Assembly: GCA_003344405.1 (NCBI GenBank)
Contig: NOWV01000004.1
Location: 620,001 to 684,000, forward strand
Direction of reading: 5' to 3'
Length of the DNA: 64,000 nucleotides
Source: Trichoplax sp. H2
Taxonomy: Eukaryota; Placozoa; Uniplacotomia; Trichoplacea
The notes under the pieces were generated by a model that was given only the letters and a program-made list of their open reading frames with translations, searched no databases and was not told where the DNA came from. Position numbers and translations under genes: made by a program. Positions 12,153 through 29,455 of the stretch are shown here, piece after piece. Numbering within the stretch: the first letter of the stretch is position 1; every line of letters begins with the position of its first letter.

Positions 12153-13752
12153 TTAAATATATTGCAAATTTAGTATCGCATCGTACTTACAGCCTGTATA
12201 TCGTGTACGAACAAAAAAAGCCACTACAAGAAGCCATAACACTTTGCTAGTCATACTGGTACTGCCAATATTGCTAAGGCATTTCCATAACAGCATAGAA
12301 GAGCCCCGAAAAATCCTTAAGAAATCCCGAAACTTACCTGTAATGAAATAGAATAGTACATAACCAAAGTAAATTAAAAATCAACATTGTTATGATGATG
12401 ATACGAGGATTAACTTCTTGTATCATAAATCAATTTAATTGGAATCATAACCTAGCTAATCAACACATTACAAAAATCTCTTCTTATATATCTAATTACC
12501 AGTAGAAGGGTAATTTACAATCTCATCATTGATTGGAGCATCATCGCGAAACTGTAATAAATTGAGTGAGTTAGTCAAAATGTCTCAAACCAACATTCGA
12601 TGTAGAACTCTCCAGATTTTTAATATCTAGAAAATAAAATACTTAAATGTAGTTACTGACGTCTTCATATTTACAATCCGTTGTTTCACTTTCACTTATT
12701 GCTCTCTTTGCTGTCTCTACGTAGCCCTATTTAATATATACAAATATTCAGTATATATTCTAAACCAAAGCAATATTGCAATGGAAATTATGTGCAATAT
12801 CTAAAATTTTCTAGAATCACTTTAATTTTACCAAGGCTTTTCTACTAACAAACTAATCTTAGGTTGTGTCAATTACTAGAACGATTCATTATGCAAAAAC
12901 CAACAAGTTGCAGCACACTTTACCTCTACGCGATTGCGATCTAGAAAGGCTTCGTTGTCCTTAATGAATTGGCGTAACTTCCGGAACTGTCGTGTAGGCA
13001 TTAAAACGTTGATAATATAGTTATCCACAACCGTTTGATAATCGGAAAGATTATCTTTATTATCAGAATAGTTTAACCAGTCTTCGATCATAATTTGAGC
13101 AAGTTCAAAATTATTGATCATAATAAATAACGAGGCGCTTTAAAGGAGAAATAAACGTATTTTTCTTTATTACTATATATCTGTTGATCTGTATCGTGAT
13201 TATTAAAATGCATATACTGTATATTGTACTATTCTAAATAGAAAAATTACCAAACTAGTATTAACTTCCTAGGGAGATGATAGAAATCACTGTATTGCTC
13301 TTTCACGAAAGGAACAACTAGCTGCCACTGATTGAGTTCTGCATAAGCTTGAATCGATATCATACATAGGCCTTCTTTAATTCTAAATAATAATGCAAAT
13401 AGATATTCTCAGGACATGTTGAAGCTATAAAGAAAGCCATAAATATAGTATGCTGTATATCCACAACTTATATACAGCATTAAGTGCAACACATGTAATA
13501 AAACATGAGTTTAGTACTACAATGCAAATTTCACAAGAGAAAATGTTCTATTAATAACGACTATCGAGTAGTTTATGGATTTATAATAAACCTTTTCGCT
13601 TCCGAGCTGAGATTGTTAGAAACGTTACATTCAAGTAAACCATCACGACATTCTTCTAGACATTTGGCAAATTCTTGAAGGACAAGGTAACTTTTAGCTT
13701 CATTAAGCCGGCGTAACCCTATCATGCTAGATGGCAACGCGATACTATTAAC
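12153..13752 (-). CDS. PEX26: Peroxisome assembly protein 26 (PEX26)
   Basis: Exons in transcript order: 13592-13752, 13251-13382, 12924-13137, 12661-12726, 12500-12551 and 12153-12337. From the first Met (13723-13725) they give 260 codons in one frame. An upstream coding exon is possible, because the first exon is open back to a splice acceptor. The family match is clear over the helical repeat domain: GLCMISIQAYAELNQWQ, HLPRKLILVC, then NFELAQIMIEDWL and VDNYIINVLMP. It resembles human PEX26 in order and spacing. The last exon has a tail anchor (VLWLLVVAFFV) flanked by Lys and Arg. PEX26 is a tail-anchored peroxisomal membrane protein that docks the PEX1-PEX6 ATPase to recycle the PEX5 receptor. 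The gene may instead end through a strong donor at 12187; I read through to the stop. Confidence 0.85.
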
Positions 13753-13827
13753 CTACAGCTAAATAAAAATATCCTTTGCCTATCGTGGAGATATCATCCT
13801 TGTCGACTCATATCCACCATAGAGATT

Positions 13828-14675
13828 ACAGTACTGTACTGTATAATGATAAACCTTATGTACAGTATTACTGTACACTGTATGTACTGTACTGCACTGC
13901 ACTGTACAGTACTGTACTGTACTGTACAGTGTACAGTACAGTACTGTATTGTATTGTACTGTACTGTAATTTATTTAAATAAATCTGGACTACTGTAGCC
14001 CTACTGTACTGTATTGAGAACGAGAAGCAGTACAGTACAGTATGTTGGTACTGTACAGTGTACAGTACAGTAGAAGTTTCAATGTGGTTGAACTATTGTA
14101 CAATGTATAGTACTGTACTCTACTATACTGTACACTATAGTGTACAGTACAGTACTACTGTATTGAAAAACGGCGGCTTACGGGCGGTGCGCCGTTCATA
14201 CTTATAACGCAATGTAATTGCAAGTTTGTGTAACAGTAGATTCATTAGTGTACGTACTGTACAGTACTGTACCGTAGATTACAGTGTTTGTATAGCGATT
14301 GCACTCATTTCGGATTAGAAAATCAACCATTTGATCGGATTTTATCTGATTCGGGTTGCGTTTTTACCCCCATTTTAAGGACTCTACTGTACTGTATACT
14401 GTATAGTACAGCGTATAGCGTACCTACAGACTACAGTACATCAGCAGAGAAGTGTGTATCAAGAATTCTGTGGTGCACTTGTATTGTACTGTACTTTTAC
14501 AGCTTTGAGGCGGCTTCGAGTCGAATCAAGTGGCAGTCGGAAGTTAGAGCTACGATCGACTCAGGCTCAAGATTCATGCATCAGTCTACAGTACAGTACA
14601 GTACAGTACAGTACTGTACAGTAGACTCGAGTGATTTTAGTTCTACAGTACTGTACTGTACAGTACAGTACAATA
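13828..14675. repeat. GTACW palindromic array, largest in window
   Basis: About 850 bp of array blocks and unique inserts starting roughly 80 bp upstream of the first PEX26 exon. At 14585-14625 a run of five GTACA units followed by GTACT/GTACA is bracketed by TCTAC and GTAGA, a near-perfect palindrome. Confidence 0.85.
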
Positions 14676-15532
14676 AATAGAGAGTAAGGGTCAGTAGTTA
14701 GTTTTACAATAACTTCAACTACGTGTTCAATTTCTTGTTTCCATGCTAAGTGAGAGTACTGTAGTACGAACTTTCAATACCGTTGTTAGTATTAACTCTA
14801 GATAGTAATACACTATAGAAAACGGGGTTATTGGTGATTTCTGATTGTTGACTTGGGTTGTACTTTTGTACTAAATTCCTGGGTTATTTGACCGGGGTTA
14901 TATTATAACCCACTGCCAGCTAACACTGTTTCTGAGCCGGACCTCGGTCACCGTAACTAGTACTATATCTGCATGTAGCACTTGCATACTTGCATTAGCT
15001 ATAATTATGATGAGCAGTACTTCTAGCTCACCAGGAGAAACTTTGCTGTGCGCAATGAGTAGTAGTAATATCTTGATAGGATCTTATTAGTAACTAACTT
15101 TTGATTTTAGGTGTTCAAAACCTCTAGACAATTTCATACTGACTCTATAATAGCCAAAAGTTATAGTTATCATTAAATGTGCTTATAATATATATGCATA
15201 TAGGCATGCTTTAATCGAAAACCGCCTTTGCGACTAACAGTACTGTATATAGAAAATAGGCGTCTTAATGCAATAGGAAATAAAAGAAAAAATCAACCTA
15301 CATTTATAATATATAATGCTTGTACTATAATTATTTAGATTTAGAAGAGGCTGCTGCATGAAGATCTTCATAGTTGTTTATTGTATCTAAAACAGTATCG
15401 ATACAGGTAAATTACATCATGGTTACACTACTGTAGTAAATTAAAGGTCTATTATAATATGCTATACCCTTAATTAATTGTTTTTTATTAATGCTGTAAT
15501 GTGCTATTTTTAAAAATTGTCTTTTTGAAGGT

Positions 15533-15622
15533 ACTGTACTGTACACTGTACACTGTACTGTACAGTACGTACAGTACTGTACAGTTGTACACTTGTACTG
15601 TTGTACTGTACAGTACAGGTCT
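15533..15622. repeat. GTACW array, 5' flank of synaptophysin-like gene
   Basis: A compact block of GTACT/GTACA units about 200 bp upstream of the proposed first coding exon at 15837. Confidence 0.8.
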
Positions 15623-15836
15623 ACATTATGATCATGCTGACGATCTCTACCATTGGCCAATAGCAGGCAGATAGTTCATCACAGGTTCCGTTGGTGAGTG
15701 GCGCGTTTGACTATGAAAAAGCCTGCTTTGATTAATCAATCACTCAAATATAGTGTACAGTACTGAATACTTGCAATTTACAAAATAGTATATCTGCTTT
15801 TTCTAGAGTAGCGACAAACCAGAGCAATATCGAAAG

Positions 15837-18757
15837 ATGGACGTTGTAAGTACAGTACTTTCTAGAAATTCTCATGATTTTATACCGCATTTTATGATTT
15901 TCTTTAACCTAACCTAGACCTGTCAGAGGTTTGATTAACGGTAAACTGATTTAATCGTACGGTACATGCTTTTATGACTTCTAGCTAGCAGCACCTTAAT
16001 GTACTGTACAGTGTATAGCGTAAGTGCACACATTCTTAAACTTTTAGACCATTATGATTTATTCGATGTCAGTTTTCTTTGATTTCCAAAAGTTAGAGGT
16101 AATCGTATGCATATTCCCCAAAAGCTTTAGTTATATAAGTCGAATTGATCCTCAGTAGTATCTAATCAGAAACAAGATATTTAAATACTATCACAGTACT
16201 GTACTGTATACTGTAGTGTAGTTTAAACATTACTCACTGTCAAATCCGAAAAATAAAAATTTACCTAATGCAACCGAATTAGTAACTTCTTGACATGTTT
16301 TGTATAATTTTGGCTACTTATTGACTGTATAAACAGCATAATCAGTATTTAAATTAGGGAAAATTAATGATTTGTTCAATTGAGATTATTTACCTAGCAG
16401 TCACTAGTCTAAGCTTCGCTACTCGTACATTAATGTCAAAGGCAAATTTACCGAATTTCCTAATTTTGTTAGCGCATGAGATGTTAAGTGTATTCTAAAT
16501 TATAAATGAATACCGTATACAGTATATAGTCTACTGTAGAGCTGCTATGGATTACTAAAACTACGCGAAGTATAACGAGCGAGGGATAATAGCATGATGG
16601 TTGGTAGCTTCACTACTCAATAGGGACTATTAAATATTAATTTATTTGTAAGACTCATTCCTTTATATGATGAGTAGTGTAATAAAATTACATAAAATAG
16701 GCGCAAACTGCATCTACTGTATTCTCTAGATAAACGTGAAATCCTTTCGTAGCAATACAGTGACTCATTTTACCTCTACAGTAATGCAGTTGTGCCATAG
16801 ATTATTAAATAAATAAATATTGGTGATCCAATGCATGCAGTAAAGTTTTTGGTTGAAGCTCAGTCAACTAATTTGCGAAAAACAGTACAGTGTACAGTAT
16901 GTATCGTACCGTACGCGCGCGCACATCACTGTAGGAACCAGTGTGTATTGAAAGGGCGATTATTTTTTATTTATTTCACGGTGAAAGCGGTGGAAATTTT
17001 ATTTTTAATTTAAGACTTACATCATTTTTATTAACTGTAAATTAATACCACCAAGCATAAGTCTACTTGCAATTATATTGTTCACGGTTAACCCTCCCTT
17101 AAGTTAAAATCTCCTGGCTTTTATACTGTACTGTACCTTCGCGGCTTCGACGGCGGATTGTACTGTACAGTACTGTACAGTACTTAGTGTTGGAGAATCT
17201 ACAGTACTGTAGTGTACAGTTCAGTATACTGTACAGTCATGCTTATGCTGTAAGGTGTACAGTATGTACAGTACAGTACAGTACTGTATTCTGTGTCAGT
17301 GTATCACAGCCACTAATCTTAGCACTTTCCAAATGTCGGTACTGCACGAGTCTGGATGTACTGTCCTGTACAGTACTAGTAATAATAGTGATTGCGATAT
17401 CGCTATCGTTGTAGCAATTCAAAATTCAATCTACGAAAATAAATTTTTATTACTACGATGAATATAATTATTATACGTGTATCATATACATACGTACATT
17501 GCACAATTATTATAGGTTAGGAATTCAGCGCGAAATGGAAGAGTCCTTAAGGAACCTAAAGGTTTCATGAGGATCATACAATGGGTAAGAAAGAGTACTG
17601 TAAAAGACAACTTATCTAGTTAAACATACAGTGCAGTAGTATAGCGGATAATATGATACGCAATTTGTTACACCAAGTTACGCCTATGCATCTATACAGC
17701 AGGTTTTCTAAGCTATTCGTTAAACATGCAAAGGAAGATAAGCTCATTTATTAATTAATTAAGGCTTAAATGCTTGTAATCAAACAATTATATTTATTAA
17801 ATTTTCTATCTGCGGATTATTCATAGTTTGTAGCCATCCTGGCATTTGGAACTGCCACCTCGTTCTCAGTAATGACTGCAGTAACTATTAGTTGTGGAGG
17901 ATCAGTACGTAACGAAACTGCTACCCTTAAGTTCTCATACCCATTCGCCTCTGGTTCGTTGACGTATGCCTCACCTGCCTGTAACAGCAGCGGTAGCAGT
18001 AGTAATCGCACAGAATTTGTAGAGCTAGGCAGCAATATCTCTGCTAGTGTACAATTTTTTGTCTTTGTTGGCGTTATTTCTTTCCTGTATACGCTAATAT
18101 CTCTTGGTATCTATGTCTTTAAAATTGACCCGGCTAATCCACCAGAAAGAGAACCATATTTTAAAGTGGTATGGATGTTACAGTACATGAAGCATAGTAT
18201 TTCAAAATTACCTGTTACGTATTTTAGCTTTACTAATATCGATTTGATATTTATTCGCATTATTTTCTTATATTGCTGATACCCTAGGATTTCGTAATTA
18301 GTGTCATATTTGTCATATTTTGGATTGCTGGTGCTGGTGCTTGGGCGGCTGCATTAAACGAACTAAAGTTAGAGGCCGATGCTACAAAATCACTCGCTCA
18401 AAAAGCTGCCGGACCATGCCATCTTTACAAATGTTATACCAGAAAGCTCTCAGAATTCGGCAAAGCTAACGCATCTGTTGTAAGGATTTAAGCCCAGTTC
18501 TGACTCCCGAAATCAATAAAGTGGCTAGTTAAATATTCATTTTAAGATTAAAATGATCTTATGTAGAAAACTTTATTTAGGTTTTCGGATTCCTAAATTG
18601 GTTTCTATGGTCAGCGAATCTATGGTTCCTTTACAAAGATACACCATGGTTCAAGGGTCAGAATAATAACAACAGCAGCTCTAAATATGGAGCAAGCCCG
18701 GATAGCCAACAGTCTACCTTACCATCCCAGCAACCTCCAATGAATGATGAATATTAA
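15837..18757 (+). CDS. Synaptophysin/synaptogyrin-family MARVEL membrane protein
   Basis: Exons: 15837-15845 (MDV, tentative), 17516-17584, 17827-18168, 18288-18479 and 18581-18757, giving 262 codons. The protein shows the family order: N-terminal VLKEPKGFMRIIQW before TM1 (FVAILAFGTATSFSVM), a lumenal loop with Cys at ISCGGS and SPACNS plus N-glycosylation sequons (NRT, NIS), TM2 (QFFVFVGVISFLYTLISLGIYVF), TM3 (DFVISVIFVIFWIAGAGAWA), a second loop with CHLYKC, TM4 (VFGFLNWFLWSANLWFLYKD), and a Gln/Asn/Pro-rich cytosolic tail. In animals these proteins reside in synaptic-like or transport vesicles. I cannot separate synaptophysin, SYPL and synaptoporin from this alone. The 9-nt first coding exon rests only on ATGGACGTT followed by a perfect donor and matching phase; exons 2-5 are secure. 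Confidence 0.88.
17120..17372. repeat. GTACW array in intron 1 of the synaptophysin-like gene
   Basis: Array blocks with a GC-rich insert (CTTCGCGGCTTCGACGGCGG) at the left edge, about 150 bp upstream of the second exon. Confidence 0.8.
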
Positions 18758-20189
18758 AATTTTAGAACCGAAATGACATTCATCGGAATGCGTATATCAT
18801 GTAGCCAGCAGTCTGCACTAATTGAATGATTGCATTTAGCCATTATCAATTACTCAAGATGTAATACTGCGATACCGCATATGATCTTTTAAAGAATAGT
18901 AATATATGTCTTTACATATAGGTATAGTATTCAATCTGATTTAGTTATCAGATTTCCAGCTTTGAAACGGTAAAAATTTTTATGCAATATGTTTTTGTAA
19001 AATTTTGTAGTATCAGCATTTGTAATTTCGTCCATAAGTTAGAGCTTAGTGTTAGCTTTTACAAGGTATTCCTGATAATCGATATTTATCGGTATTTACA
19101 GTTTACATACCTACAGCATAATTACGTAGTTAATTTTCAATTTCAAATACAGAAGTAATAATAGAACATGACATCATGCCGTAGTATTGTACGAGCATCA
19201 TGTCTGCAGCGTGAAAGTAACTATATTGTAGTATTTCATTATTTTCTTTTCAACTTTTGCTTGAAACACTAACCTGTGTGTTCCATAATCAGTCCTACCT
19301 ACTGTCCATGTTTCATATGAAATCAAAAGTTTACGATACAAATGCTGTATTTATATTTAGCTCTGATGTGGCATTAGCGGTTAAGGACATGCATAAAGAG
19401 TACGCAATCCTGTGATCTCACTCGATTTAACTTACAGATGACGTAAAAAATAAAAAATGGTACTGTATATATAGCACTGCTTACGCTGACAATACATCTA
19501 ATAAGGGAGTTATTACGTTTAACAGTGTTTGATACAATCTCCGCAGATTAAAGAGGTAAATTACAGTACATACATTGTTTTTGATCGTCCAGGGTCACTT
19601 ACTGATTATGACAGCCTATGGTACTGACTCAGCCACATTAGCGTGACGTAGTACTCGTATACTCACTGCTGTACCTGTGAGGCTGCGACTCTGCCTATGA
19701 GTAGTCATAGCGCACAGTATAATCAATAATTCACCTGTGTGTACAGTAGTATTACAAATCGCAATTAGCAACGAGGAAAAAGTTAAAACTGTTATAGAAA
19801 TTACTATATGAGCCTACTGTCAGGTTTGTCATTACATCTACCTATACTTGCACGACAACTCTAAATACTGACGATCTGCTATCGTCGTTTCCTTATGATA
19901 TACCCAAAAGTACCGCTTCAGCGGCTCTATACCTTCATTATACTTGTCTGAGCAAATTTGGCTGATATATCTGGACAAATGTATTGAAGAAATACCCCTG
20001 CAGGCTACAGCCGTTTCAGCGGCCATGGGTGGGTAGTAGGGATTTCAGGATATATCATATGGATATGACTACAGTAAAAGTACAGTACTGTACTGTACTG
20101 TACATCTAACAAGGCACAATATTGTATCTACTGTACCGTACAACTATTCATCACTCAAATTTACAGTATATCTTCGGGTATGATACTAA

Positions 20190-20355
20190 AGTACAGTTAC
20201 AACGAAAGATGGATTTGTTTCCAAATGAGTACTGTAGAATCCGACTTGCTTTTGTCGTGGTGATCAACAAATCACAATGTCAAACTCTTGCAAAAATTAA
20301 TTTACACTTTGAAAACTCCAATATTTCGCTTGGTCAACATTTATATACAGTATAC
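20190..20355 (+). pseudogene. PIF1/Helitron helicase fragment (relic)
   Basis: The open frame here reads LAFVVVINKSQCQTL followed by ISLGQHLYTVY. In PIF1-type helicases of Helitron transposons the same place reads roughly LAFAMTINKSQGQTL and GQLYVALSR. The conserved QGQ is QCQ, the VALSR motif is lost, and no other helicase motif (Walker A or B) is visible nearby. This is therefore a decayed C-terminal fragment of about 55 residues, with GTACW arrays on both sides. Confidence 0.7.
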
Positions 20356-20467
20356 TGTACTACAGAAAACAACCAAATACAGTATTGCGTATGGGTAAAA
20401 AAGAGCGCGTTTATTTAAAACCATACAGTACCATGGGACGTCGATACTATCAATGAAAACTGGCACT

Positions 20468-20680
20468 GACGTACAGTACAGTACAGTACTGTATTTCTGT
20501 ACAAACTCGCCACACCTGAGAACATGCAATTTAATTTAATTTAAAGTTGGCATACTTTTACTGTACTGTACAGTACAGTACTCAAAAAGTTTTGCCCATG
20601 ACTGTAATGTACTGTACAGTACTGTACAGTACTGTAAATTATACTGTAATTATTGTAATTCATAATACGGTACTGTACTT
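20468..20680. repeat. GTACW array cluster near helicase relic
   Basis: Three blocks of GTACW units separated by AT-rich spacers. A further block lies at 20072-20105 on the other side of the relic. Confidence 0.75.
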
Positions 20681-21872
20681 ACTTTTTACGTGTTGAAGAA
20701 TTCAGGATTTACTCCTGTAATGGCTGTTTTAGCTGCTTCGCTAAGTCATAATAAAATCTTAGTTAATTTGCCTTTAAATAGCACTAATCATCTATGGATG
20801 ACTAAATATAGAAGATTACTCCGAGTCCACTGCACTAGAGCTGTTAAAGAAGGGGTATGGGAATACATGTAAATAATAATAATCAAATTTGAAGTTGAAA
20901 CTTCGTTTTGAAGTCAGATCTCATGCCTTGCGATTACTGTGTAGCCGTGAAGTTTCGCTTTCTCATACGTGTTTTATAATTAATTATCTATCTATCTAAC
21001 TATATAAACAATTAATACTACAAATTATACTGCGTATAATTGGTGCGGCTAAATGTAATCTGATGTAAGGACTGAAAATCTGTCTGCTACTTGCACAATG
21101 TAAAATCGTATGCATCGTGCATCCATAAGGCTAAAATAAATGATATAGTTCAAATGCAGCATATGAGTTTGCAAAGCAGTCAACATTTTGTAATTGATTA
21201 TGTGTTTACACTCATAATTCTGCCGACTGCTCTTGGCTTTAGTACAAATTGAAAGTCCTTTATTTATTTTAAAACGCGATATACGTACATTACGATACGG
21301 ATCTTTAATTCATCATACAATATTGCAACATACAGTATTTCGATTTAATGTCCTTTTAGTGTACTGTATATTCGTAAGCTTATATAACATTTGCTCAAAG
21401 TAAGAGTTTTAGGTTATCCAATACCGTAAATTATGAGATGAGAAAGCTTAAGTACTCAAAATATTTATCTAAAATATAATCTGCTACTCTGTATGGTAAT
21501 ACATCTATGTTCATCATTTACTGCAGTGCATATGGCCTTTTACAATTAAGTGTAAAACGAAACAGATAGCATAACATCCTGTGGTTTTGAGATATTCTCA
21601 GTGTACTGATATCTCTGTAGCCAACAAGTCAAATAAGCATAATTTTACTCAGGTTGGAGCCAAGGAGTTATAGACCATGGATAGAACACTATATCACTAA
21701 TTATATTGTTTGCAGCTCTCTTTAAGCTTAATTATAAGACATAATGTGGTTATTGCATCTTAGATTATAGTACTGAGGATTTAAATTTGCCAATACACAC
21801 GGTACTACTACATACTAGAAGCGTTTTTTTTCCAAGATTAGAACAGATTTGTGATTTTACTAAAAATCTTAG

Positions 21873-27130
<5,258 letters not shown>

Positions 27131-27518
27131 TTTAGTGTATTGGTCTTGATTACAATAAAGTAGTTCACTGCCATAATCTTGTCTGTTGCATTAATATAAA
27201 AGTTTAGTATATTAGATTTTCTCGTTGTAAAATCTCCTGACTTTAACCGATACAAAAACTATAGGTTCAATCATATAGTCCGTTACATCAATAGCCTATA
27301 ATGGTATTTCGTGTTAAACTATAATAATTAATTTGGCTATCTACAAGCATTGTGTAGAGCATTTCTACGAAGCCGATATACAGCATTTAAATATGAATAT
27401 CAAAGGGCATTACAAATGCATATTTTATATGAATATCTCGCAAATAATTGAATAAAGCAAATGAAAATACAAGTACTAGTCAGCCAGATAGAAGAAATTG
27501 GTGAATAGTTAATGCTAT
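27131..27518. other. Tail-to-tail intergenic, LARS2/CYBA
   Basis: Short AT-rich gap between convergent genes. It holds a likely LARS2 polyadenylation signal at 27154-27159. No array or other feature is seen. Confidence 0.6.
27154..27159 (+). terminator. Likely LARS2 polyadenylation signal
   Basis: AATAAA 24 nt after the LARS2 stop codon; it is the first such hexamer downstream. Confidence 0.5.
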
Positions 27519-29455
27519 TTACATCCTATTCTCGGGCATTTCAGCAATGGATTGCTCAACACGAATAGTTGCATCGTCTGGACTTTGAGGTGGCCTACGC
27601 GGAGGTGGCCGAGAAGGCGATTCACCGATAGGATTACCGTATTTATGTACTTCAATATCGCTGTGGATTGACGGTAAAGGCCTAGGCGATGGCTTAGGGA
27701 CACTCATACTTTCATTGTTCCTGGTCGCCTCAACCGTAGGATTCGTAGAATTTTTATCGTTTATGCAATGATCATTCGAAGTCTTATTTAGAGTCTCAGC
27801 TGGCCCCCTCGGTGGTACCCGAGATGGAGGCTCGGAAATTTTGATTGGAGATCGAGATTCGCGGTCCGTAATCTTAATTGGTATCCATTTCTCACCAACA
27901 AAAGCAGCCTTGAAGATAATAATAAGGAAAAAATATCTAAAGTAAATTTTACATCCGACTTTAGATCTTTTGCAAATATTATTATGAAATTGACTCACCG
28001 CTAGATAGATAAAACTGGAAAATAACAGCGACAAACCAGCCAACGTTGTCGTCAACAAGAAGATCGCAGGAATACTCATCCTAAGTTGGAATATAATAAT
28101 TACGAATGGTTCATTCTCGACAGTAGTGGCTTAGCTTTTCCATAAATATAGAACAGTGGTTGTAGATTTAATTGCTAACGTATTACTGTTCATATTTTAG
28201 CAAAGTAAATCTACACCAGCATTAATAGGTTATCCGAAAACATTCAATTAAATACTGCAGCGAGACTAACTACTAACTATATATCTTAAGAAAATACAGA
28301 TAGTTACCCCAAATGTAGTAGGAAACGTATATAATAGTTCGTTCCAATGGGTCCCAATACTTTAACAACAGGTACCAGAAAGTTTTGGTAGCTAGATTTC
28401 ATGCATGCATTTTATAACAAAAAAATTGTTTATTGTTATTGCCTTATAAATTCAGGCAATGTAATGCCTAATACTAAATAATATAGCATCATGTTTGTGA
28501 GGTAGAATCGCTATTTACGCGTAGCATTACAGTGCATCATATAATACATTACCTTCTTTCTATGGTTTTACCCTGTTTTCGCCTACTACGCGGATACTCA
28601 AGAAATAACACAATTACACCAGCGATTCTAAATTCACCGTTATGGAAAATCTAGTAAGAAGATACTATATTTTTTTATATGGTACACTGCACTGTGTAAA
28701 TGCAAATGAGTAGTAAATTTAGTAAGCAGTAACATTGACTACCAGAAAAATACCTGCACTTTGACAGGTCTATCAAATGGTAATACTATCTGTTAAATGA
28801 GCACATTATCGTAAACCGTCAGCAAAGCGACGGGAGTTTGTACTAGTACTGTAATGATTTAAACGCAATTAAAGCGATCATATTATTGCTGTACAAAAAA
28901 AGATACAATGAATACACTGCAAATCCTGTCTTCTGAAAGTCTCCAGCCAATCCTATGATTCCGCCTATTAGTAATACTATAGATAAGAATGTAAGTTCGC
29001 AAAATGCGGAGACATGTAAACATAAATTACTAGTTGATCTAGGTAACAACAAAACCGTAAAATCTACGTAGCTTCATTGAAACTTAGAATACTTTTTTAA
29101 GGTAAAAAAATACAGCTGTAAACATTTTTAAGGACTTTAATAGGCACATTAAAGTGACTACCATCGACAACTAACTTAATCTATATAATACCGGCAATAA
29201 TTATCTACGTTATTAATCACAATCTCACATCGCATTTGATAAGATTGCCAAGGCAGACCACTACAATGGTCTGGCCTAAGGTATGATCGACACAGTAGTG
29301 AAATATTTATAGTAAATTAATATTTATTAAAGCCGTACCGCGTACAGTACGGTGGAAAATAACGCAGTAAAATATCACTTACGAACTGAACTAGTCAAAG
29401 CTTGTTCGTTGGCCCACATTCCCCATTCTATGGTTGACGACTTTTTAGATATCAT
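27519..29455 (-). CDS. CYBA: Cytochrome b-245 light chain, p22phox (CYBA)
   Basis: Six exons: 29383-29455, 28907-28976, 28553-28627, 28308-28391, 27999-28080 and 27519-27908. They join to 257 codons. The membrane part follows human p22phox closely: IEWGMWANEQALTSSV, LLIGGIIGLAGDFQKTGFAVYSL, IAGVIVLFLEYPRSRRKQG, VVKVLGPIGTNYYIRFLLHL and SIPAIFLLTTTLAGLSLLFSS, then AAFVGEKWIPI. The cytosolic tail has the SH3-binding proline-rich site (SEPPSRVPPRGPAE) that recruits p47phox-type organisers. It then continues beyond the human length (195 residues) with two more proline/arginine motifs (KPSPRPLP and ESPSRPPPRRPPQSP). p22phox stabilises NOX catalytic subunits and is needed for superoxide production at the plasma membrane or phagosome. 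The start is 492 nt from TRMU, which runs the other way. Confidence 0.94.
28736..28851. mobile_element. Solo end of MITE-like element in CYBA intron 2
   Basis: From about 28767 this matches the right end of the element at 53700-54198 (GACAGGTCTA, then TCTGTTAAATGAGCACATTA to the ACTAGT terminus) with few mismatches. No matching left end is seen, so it is a truncated copy. It lies inside the 28628-28906 intron and does not touch the exons. Confidence 0.75.

Larger units (their letters stand above)
13753..15836. other. Divergent intergenic between PEX26 and the synaptophysin-like gene
   Basis: This head-to-head interval is dominated by GTACW arrays (about 13828-14675 and 15533-15622). The short open frames over 14288-14680 have no family resemblance and end in array sequence. 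GC-rich islets (for example GGCGGCTTACGGGCGGTGCG near 14172) sit inside the arrays. Nothing else is recognised. Confidence 0.55.
18758..21872. other. Intergenic, synaptophysin-like gene to LARS2
   Basis: About 3.1 kb with GTACW arrays (20072-20105 and 20468-20680) flanking a helicase relic. The 60-residue open frame at 20690-20872 has no family I recognise. The missing 5' exon of LARS2 should lie somewhere in this interval, but I could not identify it. Confidence 0.5.

Noticed and set aside
14288-14680. 130-residue open frame upstream of the synaptophysin-like gene
   Set aside because: No family resemblance, no splice context, and its last third is array.
20690-20872. 60-residue open frame considered as the missing LARS2 first exon
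   Set aside because: It lacks the expected lysine/tryptophan-rich segment before FYVLxMFPYPSG and ends in a stop without a donor.
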